Assembly (NCBI GenBank): GCA_964551985.1
Contig: CAZKFG010000002.1
Coordinates: 1 to 64,000, forward strand
Origin: CAZKFG01 sp964551985
GTDB taxonomy: Bacteria; Bacillota; Negativicutes; Acidaminococcales; JAISLQ01
Length of the DNA: 64,000 nt
Direction: 5' to 3'
Part shown: positions 25,390-34,566 of the stretch, in pieces
How positions within the stretch are numbered: position 1 is the stretch's first letter
How the letters are laid out: each line of letters starts with the position of its first letter
Made by a program: the position numbers and the translations under genes
The notes under the pieces: generated by a model
Database searches by the model: none
What the model was told of the DNA's origin: nothing
Seen by the model: the letters and a program-made list of their open reading frames with translations, nothing else

Positions 25390-26457
25390 TTACTCCATTT
25401 GTTTTAGTTTTTCACTTTGTTCTACTGCTATCAAAGCATCTATCAATTCTTGTATCTCGCCATTTAATACAGCCTCTAATTTATGCAGCGTCAGCCCTAT
25501 ACGATGATCAGTAACCCTACCTTGAGGATAATTATATGTTCTTATTCTCTCGTTACGGTTACCTGTACCAACTTGACTTTTTCTGTCTTGTGCCGCTTGA
25601 GCCGTCTGTTCTTGTTGAGCGACTTCCAGTAGTTTTGCCCTCAGTACTCGCATACATTTTTCTCTATTTTGTAATTGAGATTTTTCATCTTGGCACTGCA
25701 CAACTATTCCTGTTGGCAAATGAGTTATTCTAACTGCCGATTCCGTTTTATTAACGTGCTGACCACCTGCGCCAGAGGCGCAATATGTATCTATACGTAA
25801 ATCGTTATTATTTACTTGAACATCAACTTCCTCAGCTTCTGGAAGAACTGCGACAGTTACTGTAGATGTGTGTATGCGTCCGCTAGATTCTGTCTCCGGC
25901 ACACGTTGCACACGATGTACACCGCTTTCAAACTTCAATTTACTGTAAACTCCATCGCCACAAATCATAACAACAACTTCTTTAAATCCACCAAGACCTG
26001 TAGGATTAGAATCAAGCATCTCAACTCGCCAGCCTTGAGCTTCAGCATAGCGAATATATGTGCGAATAAGCACACCTGCAAACAATGCTGCTTCATCGCC
26101 TCCCGCACCACCACGAATTTCTAAAATAACATTTTTATCATCATTTTCATCGCGTGGCAATAGCAAAATCTTGAGTGCTTCTTCAAGCTCAACTATTTGT
26201 TTTTTACTAGAATGAAGTTCTCCTTTAGCAAGCTCTAACATTTCGGCATCCGTCTCTTCTTCTAATAAACTTTGAGCCTCACTCAAATTATTTAATGCCG
26301 CTTTATATTGACGAAATTTTTCTACTACTTCAGATAATTTTGAATGTGCCTTAGTATATTTTTGCCATTCATCTTGCCTTGCTATAACATCAGGGTCACT
26401 AATCTTATGTTCTAGATCAAGATATCTATCTTCAACAGCCTGTAATTTATCTAACAT
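25390..26457 (-). CDS. prfA: peptide chain release factor 1
   Basis: 355 residues. GGQ peptidyl-hydrolysis motif at 231-233 (GAGGQHVNK) and a PxT-type anticodon tripeptide PET at 187-189, which indicates RF1 (UAA/UAG) rather than RF2. Full-length with N-terminal coiled coil. Same prfA-prmC order as in Bacillus. Confidence 0.97.
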   Translation of the reverse strand: MLDKLQAVEDRYLDLEHKISDPDVIARQDEWQKYTKAHSKLSEVVEKFRQYKAALNNLSEAQSLLEEETDAEMLELAKGELHSSKKQIVELEEALKILLLPRDENDDKNVILEIRGGAGGDEAALFAGVLIRTYIRYAEAQGWRVEMLDSNPTGLGGFKEVVVMICGDGVYSKLKFESGVHRVQRVPETESSGRIHTSTVTVAVLPEAEEVDVQVNNNDLRIDTYCASGAGGQHVNKTESAVRITHLPTGIVVQCQDEKSQLQNREKCMRVLRAKLLEVAQQEQTAQAAQDRKSQVGTGNRNERIRTYNYPQGRVTDHRIGLTLHKLEAVLNGEIQELIDALIAVEQSEKLKQME

Positions 26458-26467
26458 CTTCTACCTC

Positions 26468-27355
26468 TTACGTCAGTTGTATTTTATCTTTTGTTGTATC
26501 TTCAGCTAATACAGCTTGCAGTGCTTCTACCGCGACTTGTATTTGTTCATCTGACGGCTCTCTTGTTGTGAGCTTTTGCAAAAGTAATCCTGGTAAAATA
26601 ATTATTTTAACAAGATTATTTTTAAAATGATTACCAGCATAGCGTATCACTTCATAACTTATGCCTGCAACAAGTGGCATCAAAACAATTCTTGATATAA
26701 TTCTCTCAGTCAAGCTCGGCCAACCTAAAAAAGCAAATATAAAAATGCTTATAACCATAACAATTAATAAAAAGTTTGTTCCACATCTAGGGTGCAAAGT
26801 ACTAAAGCCCCTTATATTTTCAGGCGTAAGCTCAACACCAGCTTCATAAGCGTGAATAGTTTTATGTTCGGCACCATGATATTGGAAAACCCTTTGTATG
26901 TCTTTAAGCATTGATATTCCTGAAACATACAGCAAAAAGATAGTTAATCTAAATCCACCTTCTGCCATATTTAGCAAAAATGGGTCTTTTATATTATCTG
27001 CCAAAAATTTAGTCGCATAAGTAGGCAAGGCAATAAACAGCCCTATTGCCAAACAAATAGAAAAAATCATTGTCAAAACTATTTCTTTTGTAGTTAGTTC
27101 TTCATCTTCTTGACCAGCCGCTTGAGCTGACCAAGACAGTTCGCGCATACCATAAACTAAAGACTCTAATAATGCTACAAACCCTCTAATGATAGGTTTT
27201 TTCAAAAGCGGATAACGATTAGAAATTGTTGTAAACGGTTTTTTATTGATAATTATTTGTCCATCAGCCTTGCGAACAGCAGTAGCCAGACCCAAAGGAC
27301 CTCGCATCATAACACCTTCGATAACTGCCTGTCCACCAATAACTGGCTTATTCAT
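26468..27355 (-). CDS. DUF1385 family membrane protein (YqhQ-like)
   Basis: 295 residues. N-terminal GGQAVIEGVMMRGP and central FQYHGAEHKTIHAYE, GFSTLHPRCGTNFLL are the hallmarks of DUF1385; five or so membrane helices follow a soluble start. Function unknown. Conserved in Firmicutes between rpmE and prfA; it lies 53 bp after rpmE, past a terminator hairpin. Confidence 0.88.
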   Translation of the reverse strand: MNKPVIGGQAVIEGVMMRGPLGLATAVRKADGQIIINKKPFTTISNRYPLLKKPIIRGFVALLESLVYGMRELSWSAQAAGQEDEELTTKEIVLTMIFSICLAIGLFIALPTYATKFLADNIKDPFLLNMAEGGFRLTIFLLYVSGISMLKDIQRVFQYHGAEHKTIHAYEAGVELTPENIRGFSTLHPRCGTNFLLIVMVISIFIFAFLGWPSLTERIISRIVLMPLVAGISYEVIRYAGNHFKNNLVKIIILPGLLLQKLTTREPSDEQIQVAVEALQAVLAEDTTKDKIQLT

Positions 27356-27375
27356 AAGTCCTCCTATATAAACAA

Positions 27376-27395
27376 AGCAGAGCTATCGCTCTGCT
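27376..27395 (-). terminator. terminator hairpin after rpmE
   Basis: AGCAGAGC (27376-27383) and GCTCTGCT (27388-27395) form an 8-bp GC-rich stem with loop TATC; on the minus strand TTTGTTTATAT follows. It separates rpmE from the DUF1385 gene. Confidence 0.75.
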
Positions 27396-27408
27396 GGGTT
27401 TACATGTT

Positions 27409-27612
27409 TTATACATTTTCACCATAACGTTTTTTGAATTTTTCAATACGACCACGCGCAGTCACATTACGCTGTTGACCCGTAAAAAACGGATGACATT
27501 TTGAACAAACATCTACACGTAATTCTTTTTGCACAGAGCCTGTCATAAAAGTATTGCCACAAGCACAAATTGCTTTTGCTTGAACAAAATTAGGATGAAT
27601 TTTTTCTTTCAC
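27409..27612 (-). CDS. rpmE: 50S ribosomal protein L31 (zinc form)
   Basis: 67 residues, L31 type A with four zinc-ligand cysteines: C16, C18, C36, C39 (CACG ... CSKC), so it is the zinc-containing version. Ends FKKRYG as is typical. In Bacillus rpmE lies near prfA; here it marks the end of the first conserved block. Confidence 0.96.
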   Translation of the reverse strand: MKEKIHPNFVQAKAICACGNTFMTGSVQKELRVDVCSKCHPFFTGQQRNVTARGRIEKFKKRYGENV

Positions 27613-27699
27613 TTCCCAGCACCTCTTTCTAACATATCACGCATCATTTCCAACGATACGCTCAATTATTATATCATATTAATTTTCAAATTGCAACAT

Positions 27700-28254
27700 T
27701 TAATTATATTCATTCATTGTTGCAGCAATTCCTCTATCCAACCAGAATTTCAATGCCTCTTGTGTCTTAGCAATTGCATCTTCTATAAGAATGCTTTCAT
27801 CTTTAGAAAATTTTTCTAAAACATGGCTTATAACTTGTTTGTGTTCATTTTGCGGATGACCAATCCCTATCTTAAAGCGGTTAAATTCTTGTGTTCCCAA
27901 GTGTTCAATAATAGATTTTATTCCATTATGACCGCCAGCAGAACCCTTTTTCCTTATACGAATTTTCCCACAAGGTAAATCCAAGTCATCTTGGACAACA
28001 GCTATATCTTCTGAATTTATCTTATAGTATTCGCTAAAAAAACCTACTGCTATACCACTTAAATTCATATAAGTTTTAGGTTTTATAATCAATAGCTTAT
28101 GTGGTTGATAAATTTGACAAAAATAAGCATTTTTATCTTCCTGCCAACTGCTAGAGAAAGATTTTACCAAATCATCCGCTACCATAAAACCAATATTATG
28201 ACGTGTCTTTTCGTATTGCTTACCTATGTTCCCAAGTCCTACAATTAATTTCAT
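27700..28254 (-). CDS. pth: peptidyl-tRNA hydrolase
   Basis: 184 residues from ATG 28254, which gives the standard N-terminus MKLIVGLGN; the upstream in-frame TTG has no ribosome site. Catalytic His19 in TRHNIGF, PKTYMNLSG, QDDLDLPCGKIRIRKKGSAGGHNGIKS. Frees tRNA from dropped peptidyl-tRNA. prs-pth order as in Bacillus (prs-ctc-pth), but ctc/L25 is missing. Confidence 0.95.
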   Translation of the reverse strand: MKLIVGLGNIGKQYEKTRHNIGFMVADDLVKSFSSSWQEDKNAYFCQIYQPHKLLIIKPKTYMNLSGIAVGFFSEYYKINSEDIAVVQDDLDLPCGKIRIRKKGSAGGHNGIKSIIEHLGTQEFNRFKIGIGHPQNEHKQVISHVLEKFSKDESILIEDAIAKTQEALKFWLDRGIAATMNEYN

Positions 28255-28269
28255 TATACTAAACCACAA

Positions 28270-29223
28270 TCAAATGTTAAAAAGTTGACTAACTGACATT
28301 TCGTTATAAATACGCAAAATCGCCTCGCCCAAAATCGGCGCAACAGATAATACTTTTATTTTTTCGCTTTGTTTATCTGGCGTAAGCGGAATAGTGTTTG
28401 TCACAACAAGCTCTTTTATAGGAGACTTTTCTATTCTTGCGATCGCCGGATGAGTTAAGATAGCATGTGTACAGCAAGCATAAACTTCTTTAGAACCAAA
28501 TTTAACCAAAGCATTAGCAGCTTCTGCCAACGAACCTGCTGTATCGACCATATCATCAATCAAAACAGCAGTTTTACCCTTAATATCGCCAATTAAATTC
28601 ATAACTTCAGCAACACCAGGCTCTGGTCGACGTTTTTCTATTATAGCAATATCACAATGCAATCTATCAGCTAGACTTCTCGCCCTTGTTACACCACCTA
28701 AATCAGGTGATACGACAACCAAATCGTCTAGTTTTTTGCTTCTAATATAATCTGCTAAAAGTGGAACCCCTGGCAAATGGTCAACAGGAATATCAAAAAA
28801 ACCTTGAATTTGCCCTGCATGCAAGTCCATTGTAACAACCCTTGTAACACCGGCAGTATAAAGTAGATTTGCCACTAGTTTTGCCGAAATAGGCTCACGA
28901 CCTCTTGTTTTTCTATCTTGTCTGGCATAAGCATAATAAGGAATAACAGCCGTAATATGCTTAGCAGAAGCGCGCTTGAACGCATCTGCCATAATGAGTA
29001 ATTCCATAAGATTTTCATTTACAGGCTGACTTGTAGATTGCAGTATGAAAACTTCTTTACCGCGTACACTCTCTTCAATAATTACTTGTATCTCGCCATT
29101 ATTAAATTTACCTACCTTAGCCTCACCTATCGCCGCACCTAAATAAGACGCTATTTCTTGTGCTAAAGAAAGATTAGCAGAACCTGAAAAAATACGCAAC
29201 CTTTTATTTTCATCCGCAAGCAT
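28270..29223 (-). CDS. prs: ribose-phosphate pyrophosphokinase
   Basis: 317 residues from ATG 29223 (GGAGG nine bases upstream; the ATG at 29229 is too close). Makes PRPP. Visible: FSGSANLSLAQEIA, the ATP loop with YARQDRKTRGREPISAKLVA, and the PRPP loop VVSPDLGGVTRAR plus VLIDDMVDTAGS. Located between glmU and pth as in Bacillus. Confidence 0.97.
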   Translation of the reverse strand: MLADENKRLRIFSGSANLSLAQEIASYLGAAIGEAKVGKFNNGEIQVIIEESVRGKEVFILQSTSQPVNENLMELLIMADAFKRASAKHITAVIPYYAYARQDRKTRGREPISAKLVANLLYTAGVTRVVTMDLHAGQIQGFFDIPVDHLPGVPLLADYIRSKKLDDLVVVSPDLGGVTRARSLADRLHCDIAIIEKRRPEPGVAEVMNLIGDIKGKTAVLIDDMVDTAGSLAEAANALVKFGSKEVYACCTHAILTHPAIARIEKSPIKELVVTNTIPLTPDKQSEKIKVLSVAPILGEAILRIYNEMSVSQLFNI

Positions 29224-29272
29224 TAACATATACCTCCAAAAAATTCTCTTTTAATTAACACATATCTTTATA

Positions 29273-30631
29273 CTACTTTTTGTTCCAATTTTCAATATTT
29301 TTTTGTCTTTGCCTTGCGACTGCCAAAGAATTCTCTGGAACATCTTTTGTTATGGTAGAACCTGCAGCGACATAGGAATTTTCATGTAATTCAACAGGAG
29401 CAACAAGATTAGAATTGCAACCAACAAAAACACCATCATTTATTTTAGTACGATGCTTTTTCTCACCATCATAATTTACAGTTATTGTACCACAACCTAT
29501 ATTTACATGCTCACCGACATCCGCATCACCAATATAAGATAAATGCGGCAATTTGCTGGCTCGTCCTATCCAAGAATTTTTAACCTCAACAAAATTACCC
29601 ACTTTAACTTCATCAGCAATTCTAGTACCAGGTCTTAAATGAACATACGGACCAACATTAACACTTTTACCAACAATAGCATCATGCGCATAGGCAAAAT
29701 GAATATTACAATCATCGCCAACACTAACGTTAGTCAGTCTCGTATTGGGGCCTATAATACAATTTTGACCAATAACGGTATCTGCTTCAAGCAAAGTATT
29801 TGGATAAATTATACTATCTTGACCAATGCTAACACTAGCATCAATGTATGTAGTATCAATATCTATAATTGTCACGCCTTGCTCCATAAGATTATGATTT
29901 ATCTTTTTGCGCAACCATTTTTCTGCCTGCGCTAGCTGAACTCTTGAATTTATACCCATAACAGTATCAGGGTCAGATACAATCAAAGCACCTACTTTAT
30001 GACCTTGTCCGACAAGTTTATCTATTACATCAGTTAAATAATATTCTCCTTGTGCATTATTGCAATCAATACTGCTTAAAGCTTCAAATAAAGCTTGTTT
30101 TTCTATACAGTAAATACCAGTATTTATCTCTTTTATATCAAGCTCTTTAACATTTGCATCTTTTTGCTCAACTATTTTCAAAACCTGTCCACTATCAGAT
30201 CGAACAATGCGTCCATAACCTGTAGCATCATCCATAACAGCAGTTAAAATTGTTGCTATGTTGCCAAGCTCTGTATGATGTTCATAAAAACGGCGCAACT
30301 GTCTGCCATCTAAAAGCGGAGTATCTCCACACAAAATCATTACAGTACCGGAAAAATCATTAAGCAATTCTTTTGCTTGCATAACAGCGTGACCGGTTCC
30401 CAGCTGCTCTTTTTGCAAAGCTATTTGTGCAATATCTTCAATGACAGGTGTCACTTTTTCGGCACCGAATCCTAAAACAACTATATTTTTATCACATCCT
30501 GCCACTTGCGCTGCATCAAGAACATGCAAAAGCATTGGTTTTCCAGCAACACAATGCAAAACTTTCGGTAAATCCGATTTCATTCTCGTACCCTTGCCAG
30601 CTGCCAAAACAACAGACACTAAATCCGACAT
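29273..30631 (-). CDS. glmU: bifunctional UDP-GlcNAc pyrophosphorylase / glucosamine-1-P acetyltransferase
   Basis: 452 residues. N-terminal nucleotidyltransferase (1-228: LAAGKGTRMKSDLPKVLH, QLGTGHAVMQA, GDTPLL) and a C-terminal left-handed beta-helix with hexapeptide repeats (about 250-440) carrying GNFVEVKNS and the acetyl-CoA region. Supplies UDP-GlcNAc to murA, wecB and tagO, all in this window. Confidence 0.97.
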   Translation of the reverse strand: MSDLVSVVLAAGKGTRMKSDLPKVLHCVAGKPMLLHVLDAAQVAGCDKNIVVLGFGAEKVTPVIEDIAQIALQKEQLGTGHAVMQAKELLNDFSGTVMILCGDTPLLDGRQLRRFYEHHTELGNIATILTAVMDDATGYGRIVRSDSGQVLKIVEQKDANVKELDIKEINTGIYCIEKQALFEALSSIDCNNAQGEYYLTDVIDKLVGQGHKVGALIVSDPDTVMGINSRVQLAQAEKWLRKKINHNLMEQGVTIIDIDTTYIDASVSIGQDSIIYPNTLLEADTVIGQNCIIGPNTRLTNVSVGDDCNIHFAYAHDAIVGKSVNVGPYVHLRPGTRIADEVKVGNFVEVKNSWIGRASKLPHLSYIGDADVGEHVNIGCGTITVNYDGEKKHRTKINDGVFVGCNSNLVAPVELHENSYVAAGSTITKDVPENSLAVARQRQKNIENWNKK

Positions 30632-30646
30632 AAAGCCCCTCCTAAA

Positions 30647-31864
30647 TCAACTAACCTCAACTTTATAGCCAGCTTGTCTTAAAGCGGCTACAACTACTTC
30701 TGCATGTTTGCTATCACGTGTTTCCAAATCTATCTCTACATTTGTATGCCCTATTGGCAAATTGTGTCCCGCATGTTCATGATATATATATACAATGTTT
30801 GCTTGATGCTCTGCTATAGTTGTTATAAATTTACGTAATTCACCTGGTCTATCCACAAGATTTGTAGTCAATTTCACTCTACGTCCTGCTTTTAATAGTC
30901 CATTTTCAATAATTCTTGACACAAAGTTTATGTCAATATTACCACCAGATAATACTGTCGCGACTTTATTATGATGTGGAATACAGTTGTGTAATATCGC
31001 TGTAAGTCCAACAGCACCAGCACCTTCAACAACTAGCTTACTACGTTCTAACAACAACAAAATCGTTGCCGCAATGTCCTCATCTTTTACAACAAAAACA
31101 TCATCAACATAACGTTGAATATGTTTAAAGGTATTATCGCCCGGTTTTTTAACAGCTATACCATCTGCCAAAGTATAAGCTTGAGCTGTTTCTATTGGTT
31201 TACCAGCATTACGCGATAAATACATAGAAGGCGCACCACTTGCTTGTACACCATAAACTTTTATATGTGGAGCAACACTTTTAATTGCTGTTGCAATACC
31301 AGCAATAAGTCCGCCTCCACCAATAGGAACGACAATAGCCTCTAAATTAGGTTGTTGTCTTATCATCTCTAAACCAACAGTACCTTGTCCTGCAATAACA
31401 TCCAAATCATCAAAAGCATGAACAAATGTATAGCCATACTCTTTTTGCAGCCTTAGTGCTTCTTCATATGATTCATCATAAACAGTACCACACTGAACAA
31501 CTTCAGCACCATAACCTCTTGTTGCTGCCACCTTCGGTAGTGGCGCAATCTCAGGCATTACAATAGTTGATTTAACACCAGCAGCAGTTGCTCCAAGCGC
31601 CACCCCTTGAGCATGGTTACCTGCAGATGCTGCAATAACTCCTCGAGAACGTGCCTCTTCACTCATAGCCTGGATACAATTGTATGCACCACGAATTTTA
31701 AACGAACCTGTTCTTTGCAAGTTTTCAAGTTTTAAATACACGCCACTGCCTGAAGATTTGCTAAAAGTATTGTTGTACTCTAGCGGAGTTTCTTTTGCCA
31801 CATCTTTTAGCCTTTCAGCTGCAATCTTTATGTCTTCAAGCGATACAAAATCTCTTTTTTTCAT
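30647..31864 (-). CDS. ilvA: threonine dehydratase with C-terminal ACT domain
   Basis: 405 residues. PLP lysine in GSFKIRGAYN (Lys56), glycine-rich PLP loop PIGGGGLIAG, and a C-terminal ACT domain (about 330-405; NLVDRPGELRKFITTIAEHQANIVYIYHEHAG). Deaminates threonine to 2-oxobutyrate. The single ACT-type tail is typical of the shorter IlvA/TdcB-like enzymes of anaerobes, so biosynthetic or catabolic use both fit. A GntR regulator lies 17 bp upstream and probably controls it. It replaces the purR-yabJ-spoVG genes found here in Bacillus. Confidence 0.92.
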   Translation of the reverse strand: MKKRDFVSLEDIKIAAERLKDVAKETPLEYNNTFSKSSGSGVYLKLENLQRTGSFKIRGAYNCIQAMSEEARSRGVIAASAGNHAQGVALGATAAGVKSTIVMPEIAPLPKVAATRGYGAEVVQCGTVYDESYEEALRLQKEYGYTFVHAFDDLDVIAGQGTVGLEMIRQQPNLEAIVVPIGGGGLIAGIATAIKSVAPHIKVYGVQASGAPSMYLSRNAGKPIETAQAYTLADGIAVKKPGDNTFKHIQRYVDDVFVVKDEDIAATILLLLERSKLVVEGAGAVGLTAILHNCIPHHNKVATVLSGGNIDINFVSRIIENGLLKAGRRVKLTTNLVDRPGELRKFITTIAEHQANIVYIYHEHAGHNLPIGHTNVEIDLETRDSKHAEVVVAALRQAGYKVEVS

Positions 31865-31881
31865 TGTTTTCTCCTAAAATA

Positions 31882-32571
31882 TCAATTTTGGCGTGCCTCT
31901 TGAATTGCTCTAAGTAAAGTCTTCTCTGCATTACTCATATGTTCATATGCTCTTTTACGTGCAAGTTCTACGTCCCTTTTAGCAATACTTTCAACTAATA
32001 GCTCATGTTCGATAATAGTATCTTTTATACGATCACGAAAATTCATTGTCGTAACTCTAAGTCTTGTAAGTTGTTCACGCAAATTACTTATAATCCCAAA
32101 CAATCTATCATTTTTGCTCGCTTTATACAAGACTTCATGAAATGCCCAATCATATTCACCTATTTTTTCCATATCAGCACTTTCAACAACTTCTTTAATA
32201 TCAGATAGCTTTCTTTTTAGCAAAGCAAGTTCCTCATCAGTAATTCTCTTTGCCGCAAGCCCTGCCGCCAAAACATCAAGTGCCATTCTTATTTCATAAA
32301 CATCAGTAACATCTTTAATAGAAATATCCGCAACATAAGTACCACGTCTTGGCAACATTTCTACAAAGCCTTCTTGTTCTAATTTTCTTATCGCCTCACG
32401 AACAGGAGTCCTACTAACACCAAGCTCTTCAGCGAGTTGAATTTCCATAAGCCTCTCACCTGGTTTTAAAATTCCACCAATAATCGCTGTACGCAAAGCT
32501 TCACAGACAACATCTCTAAGCGGTCTATAAGTATCTAAATCCACTGGTAGCAACCGATAATTACTCATCAT
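31882..32571 (-). CDS. GntR-family regulator (FadR/FCD subfamily)
   Basis: 229 residues from ATG 32571, which has GGAGG nine bases upstream; overlaps the ispE end by 11 bases. N-terminal winged helix (about 10-75: LRTAIIGGILKPGERLMEIQLAEELGVSRTPVREAIRKLEQEG, given here in pieces ending in VSRTPVREA) and a helical FCD effector domain (about 85-220) with the metal/ligand histidine pattern. Adjacent to ilvA, so threonine or branched-chain amino acid control is a reasonable guess. Confidence 0.88.
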   Translation of the reverse strand: MMSNYRLLPVDLDTYRPLRDVVCEALRTAIIGGILKPGERLMEIQLAEELGVSRTPVREAIRKLEQEGFVEMLPRRGTYVADISIKDVTDVYEIRMALDVLAAGLAAKRITDEELALLKRKLSDIKEVVESADMEKIGEYDWAFHEVLYKASKNDRLFGIISNLREQLTRLRVTTMNFRDRIKDTIIEHELLVESIAKRDVELARKRAYEHMSNAEKTLLRAIQEARQN

Positions 32572-33424
32572 AATTAGCCCTCCTTGTTTTTGCAAGCCAT
32601 GCTCTAACATTGATAGATTGTTTTATATGATTTAAAACAGCATTTGCACAAATCTCATCATCTACAACAGCAAATACTGTAGGTCCGCTACCAGACATCA
32701 AGCAGCCTCTTACACCAAAATTCATCATTACATCTTTAATTTGTTTTATTATTGAATACTCTTTTATTGTAACACTCTCTAAAGCATTATACAAATTAGT
32801 GCAAATAAAATCTTTATCCGAATGCTCAATCGCCTTTATCATATCAGCAATATTTGCAGCATCACCTAGTTTTGCTCTAGCGTAATTATCATAAACCCAT
32901 TTAGTCGAAACTTCAAAAAAAGGATTTACAATAACCAAATTAAGTTTAGGGCAATCTTTTAAATATTTTATTTTCTCGCCTCGCCCTGTCGCCTGAGCCG
33001 TACCGCCTCGAATACAAAATGGAACATCAGAGCCAAGAGAAGCCGCCAAATTTTCTAACTTTAAAAAATCCAAATTCAAATTCCATAGCTCGTTTAAGCC
33101 TCGCATAACCGCTCCCGCATCAGCACTGCCACCAGCAAGCCCTGCCGCCAGCGGAATTTTCTTTTCAATTGTTATACTGACATCAGGCTGCAATTTAGCA
33201 TAATCTGCCATCATCAATGCCGCTTTATAAGCAATATTACGCTCATCATTTGGCAAATCTGCGCCTATTGTTTGAACAGTTAATTTATTCGCTTTTTTTA
33301 TTCTTATAGTATCCGCTAAATCAATCGTTTGCATTATCATATTAACTTCATGATAGCCATCGGCTCTTTTATGTAAAACATCCAGAGCTAAATTGATTTT
33401 CGCATAGGCTTTTTGTGTAAGCAA
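32561..33424 (-). CDS. ispE: 4-diphosphocytidyl-2-C-methylerythritol kinase
   Basis: 287 residues, GHMP kinase fold: AYAKINLALDV at the N-terminus, the ATP loop PLAAGLAGGSADAGA, and SGSGPTVFAV near the C-terminus. Phosphorylates CDP-methylerythritol in the non-mevalonate isoprenoid pathway, which feeds undecaprenyl phosphate for tagO. Conserved near ksgA in Firmicutes. Confidence 0.95.
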   Translation of the reverse strand: MLTQKAYAKINLALDVLHKRADGYHEVNMIMQTIDLADTIRIKKANKLTVQTIGADLPNDERNIAYKAALMMADYAKLQPDVSITIEKKIPLAAGLAGGSADAGAVMRGLNELWNLNLDFLKLENLAASLGSDVPFCIRGGTAQATGRGEKIKYLKDCPKLNLVIVNPFFEVSTKWVYDNYARAKLGDAANIADMIKAIEHSDKDFICTNLYNALESVTIKEYSIIKQIKDVMMNFGVRGCLMSGSGPTVFAVVDDEICANAVLNHIKQSINVRAWLAKTRRANYDE

Positions 33425-33576
33425 AAACTTTTCTCCTTTATAGTGAATACAAAATTATGTTTATATTTTATACTGCTTGCAAAGCATAAGCAAGATTTTT
33501 AACATTAAAAATATTTTTTTCTAGTAAATATTATGCTATCATTGAAAATATAAGTGTAAAAGTTTGGAGGTTAATT

Positions 33577-34563
33577 ATGGCAAACTCAATAAAAAAACGC
33601 TATGCTATGGTTACACTAGGCGCAACAATATGTGGTGCTAGCATAGATGCTTTTTATGTTCCAAATGGGATGCTAAGTGGTGGTTTAAGTGGTATTTCAA
33701 TGATTTTGTACTACCTTTTTAATTTTCCTATAGGTATAACAAGCATAATCTTCAATATCCCGCTTTTTTTCTTTGCTTACAGATTAATGGATAAAAATTA
33801 CATGCTTTTATCACTATATGGGATGTTTATTTTTTCTTTTTCCATTGACGGCTTTTTATTTTTAGCCAAACTAAATCTGACAAACGACCTATTAATTGCT
33901 GCATTATGTGGTGGTCTTGGAAACGGAATCGGTGCTGGGATTATGTACAGAGCAAATGGAGGTTCTGGCGGTACAGATACAATCGGCGCTATTTTAAATA
34001 AATTTTATGGAGTGAGCATTGGTTCAGTCGGTCTTGCTTTAAACACAATGGTAACAATAGCAAATATATTTTTATTTGGCATACAACCTGCCGTATACAC
34101 TTTTATCAGTATGTATATATCCGCTTTTACAACAGATAAAACCACTGCCGGTTTTGATAATAAGAAAAGCTTATTTATAATTTCATCAAAGTATTATGAA
34201 ATAACTGAAGACATTTTTAAAGAAGTAGGACGTGGCGCAACCTTTTTATTCGCCGAAGGAGCATACACTCACAAGCAAAGCAAAATAGTCTTTGTCGTAA
34301 TTAAACTCACACAAATAGCTAAAATAAAAAGTATTGTACAAAAACACGACCCACAAGCATTTATGATAATTCAAGAAGCAACAGAAGTTATGGGTAAGGG
34401 ATTTACGCTAAAAAGCGACCAACAACTGCAAAAAGAATTTGCTCTGCAAAAAAAGAAGGATAGATTAAAAAATATTGCCCGCATACACAGGCAAAGACAT
34501 CAAAAACTACTAGACGAACAAATTAACCATTTTGACAAAGATTTTCCGTTTAAAGGAGAATAA
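33577..34563 (+). CDS. YitT family membrane protein with DUF2179 domain
   Basis: 328 residues from ATG 33577 (GGAGG upstream). Five to six membrane helices in the first 190 residues with family motifs FYVPNGMLSGGLSGISM and GGSGGTDTIG, then a cytoplasmic DUF2179 domain (about 205-275, GRGATFLFAEGAYTH) and an extra charged tail of about 50 residues. Function of YitT proteins is unsettled. On the opposite strand from its neighbours and paired with a secreted ankyrin gene three bases downstream. Confidence 0.88.
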   Translation: MANSIKKRYAMVTLGATICGASIDAFYVPNGMLSGGLSGISMILYYLFNFPIGITSIIFNIPLFFFAYRLMDKNYMLLSLYGMFIFSFSIDGFLFLAKLNLTNDLLIAALCGGLGNGIGAGIMYRANGGSGGTDTIGAILNKFYGVSIGSVGLALNTMVTIANIFLFGIQPAVYTFISMYISAFTTDKTTAGFDNKKSLFIISSKYYEITEDIFKEVGRGATFLFAEGAYTHKQSKIVFVVIKLTQIAKIKSIVQKHDPQAFMIIQEATEVMGKGFTLKSDQQLQKEFALQKKKDRLKNIARIHRQRHQKLLDEQINHFDKDFPFKGE

Positions 34564-34566
34564 TAT

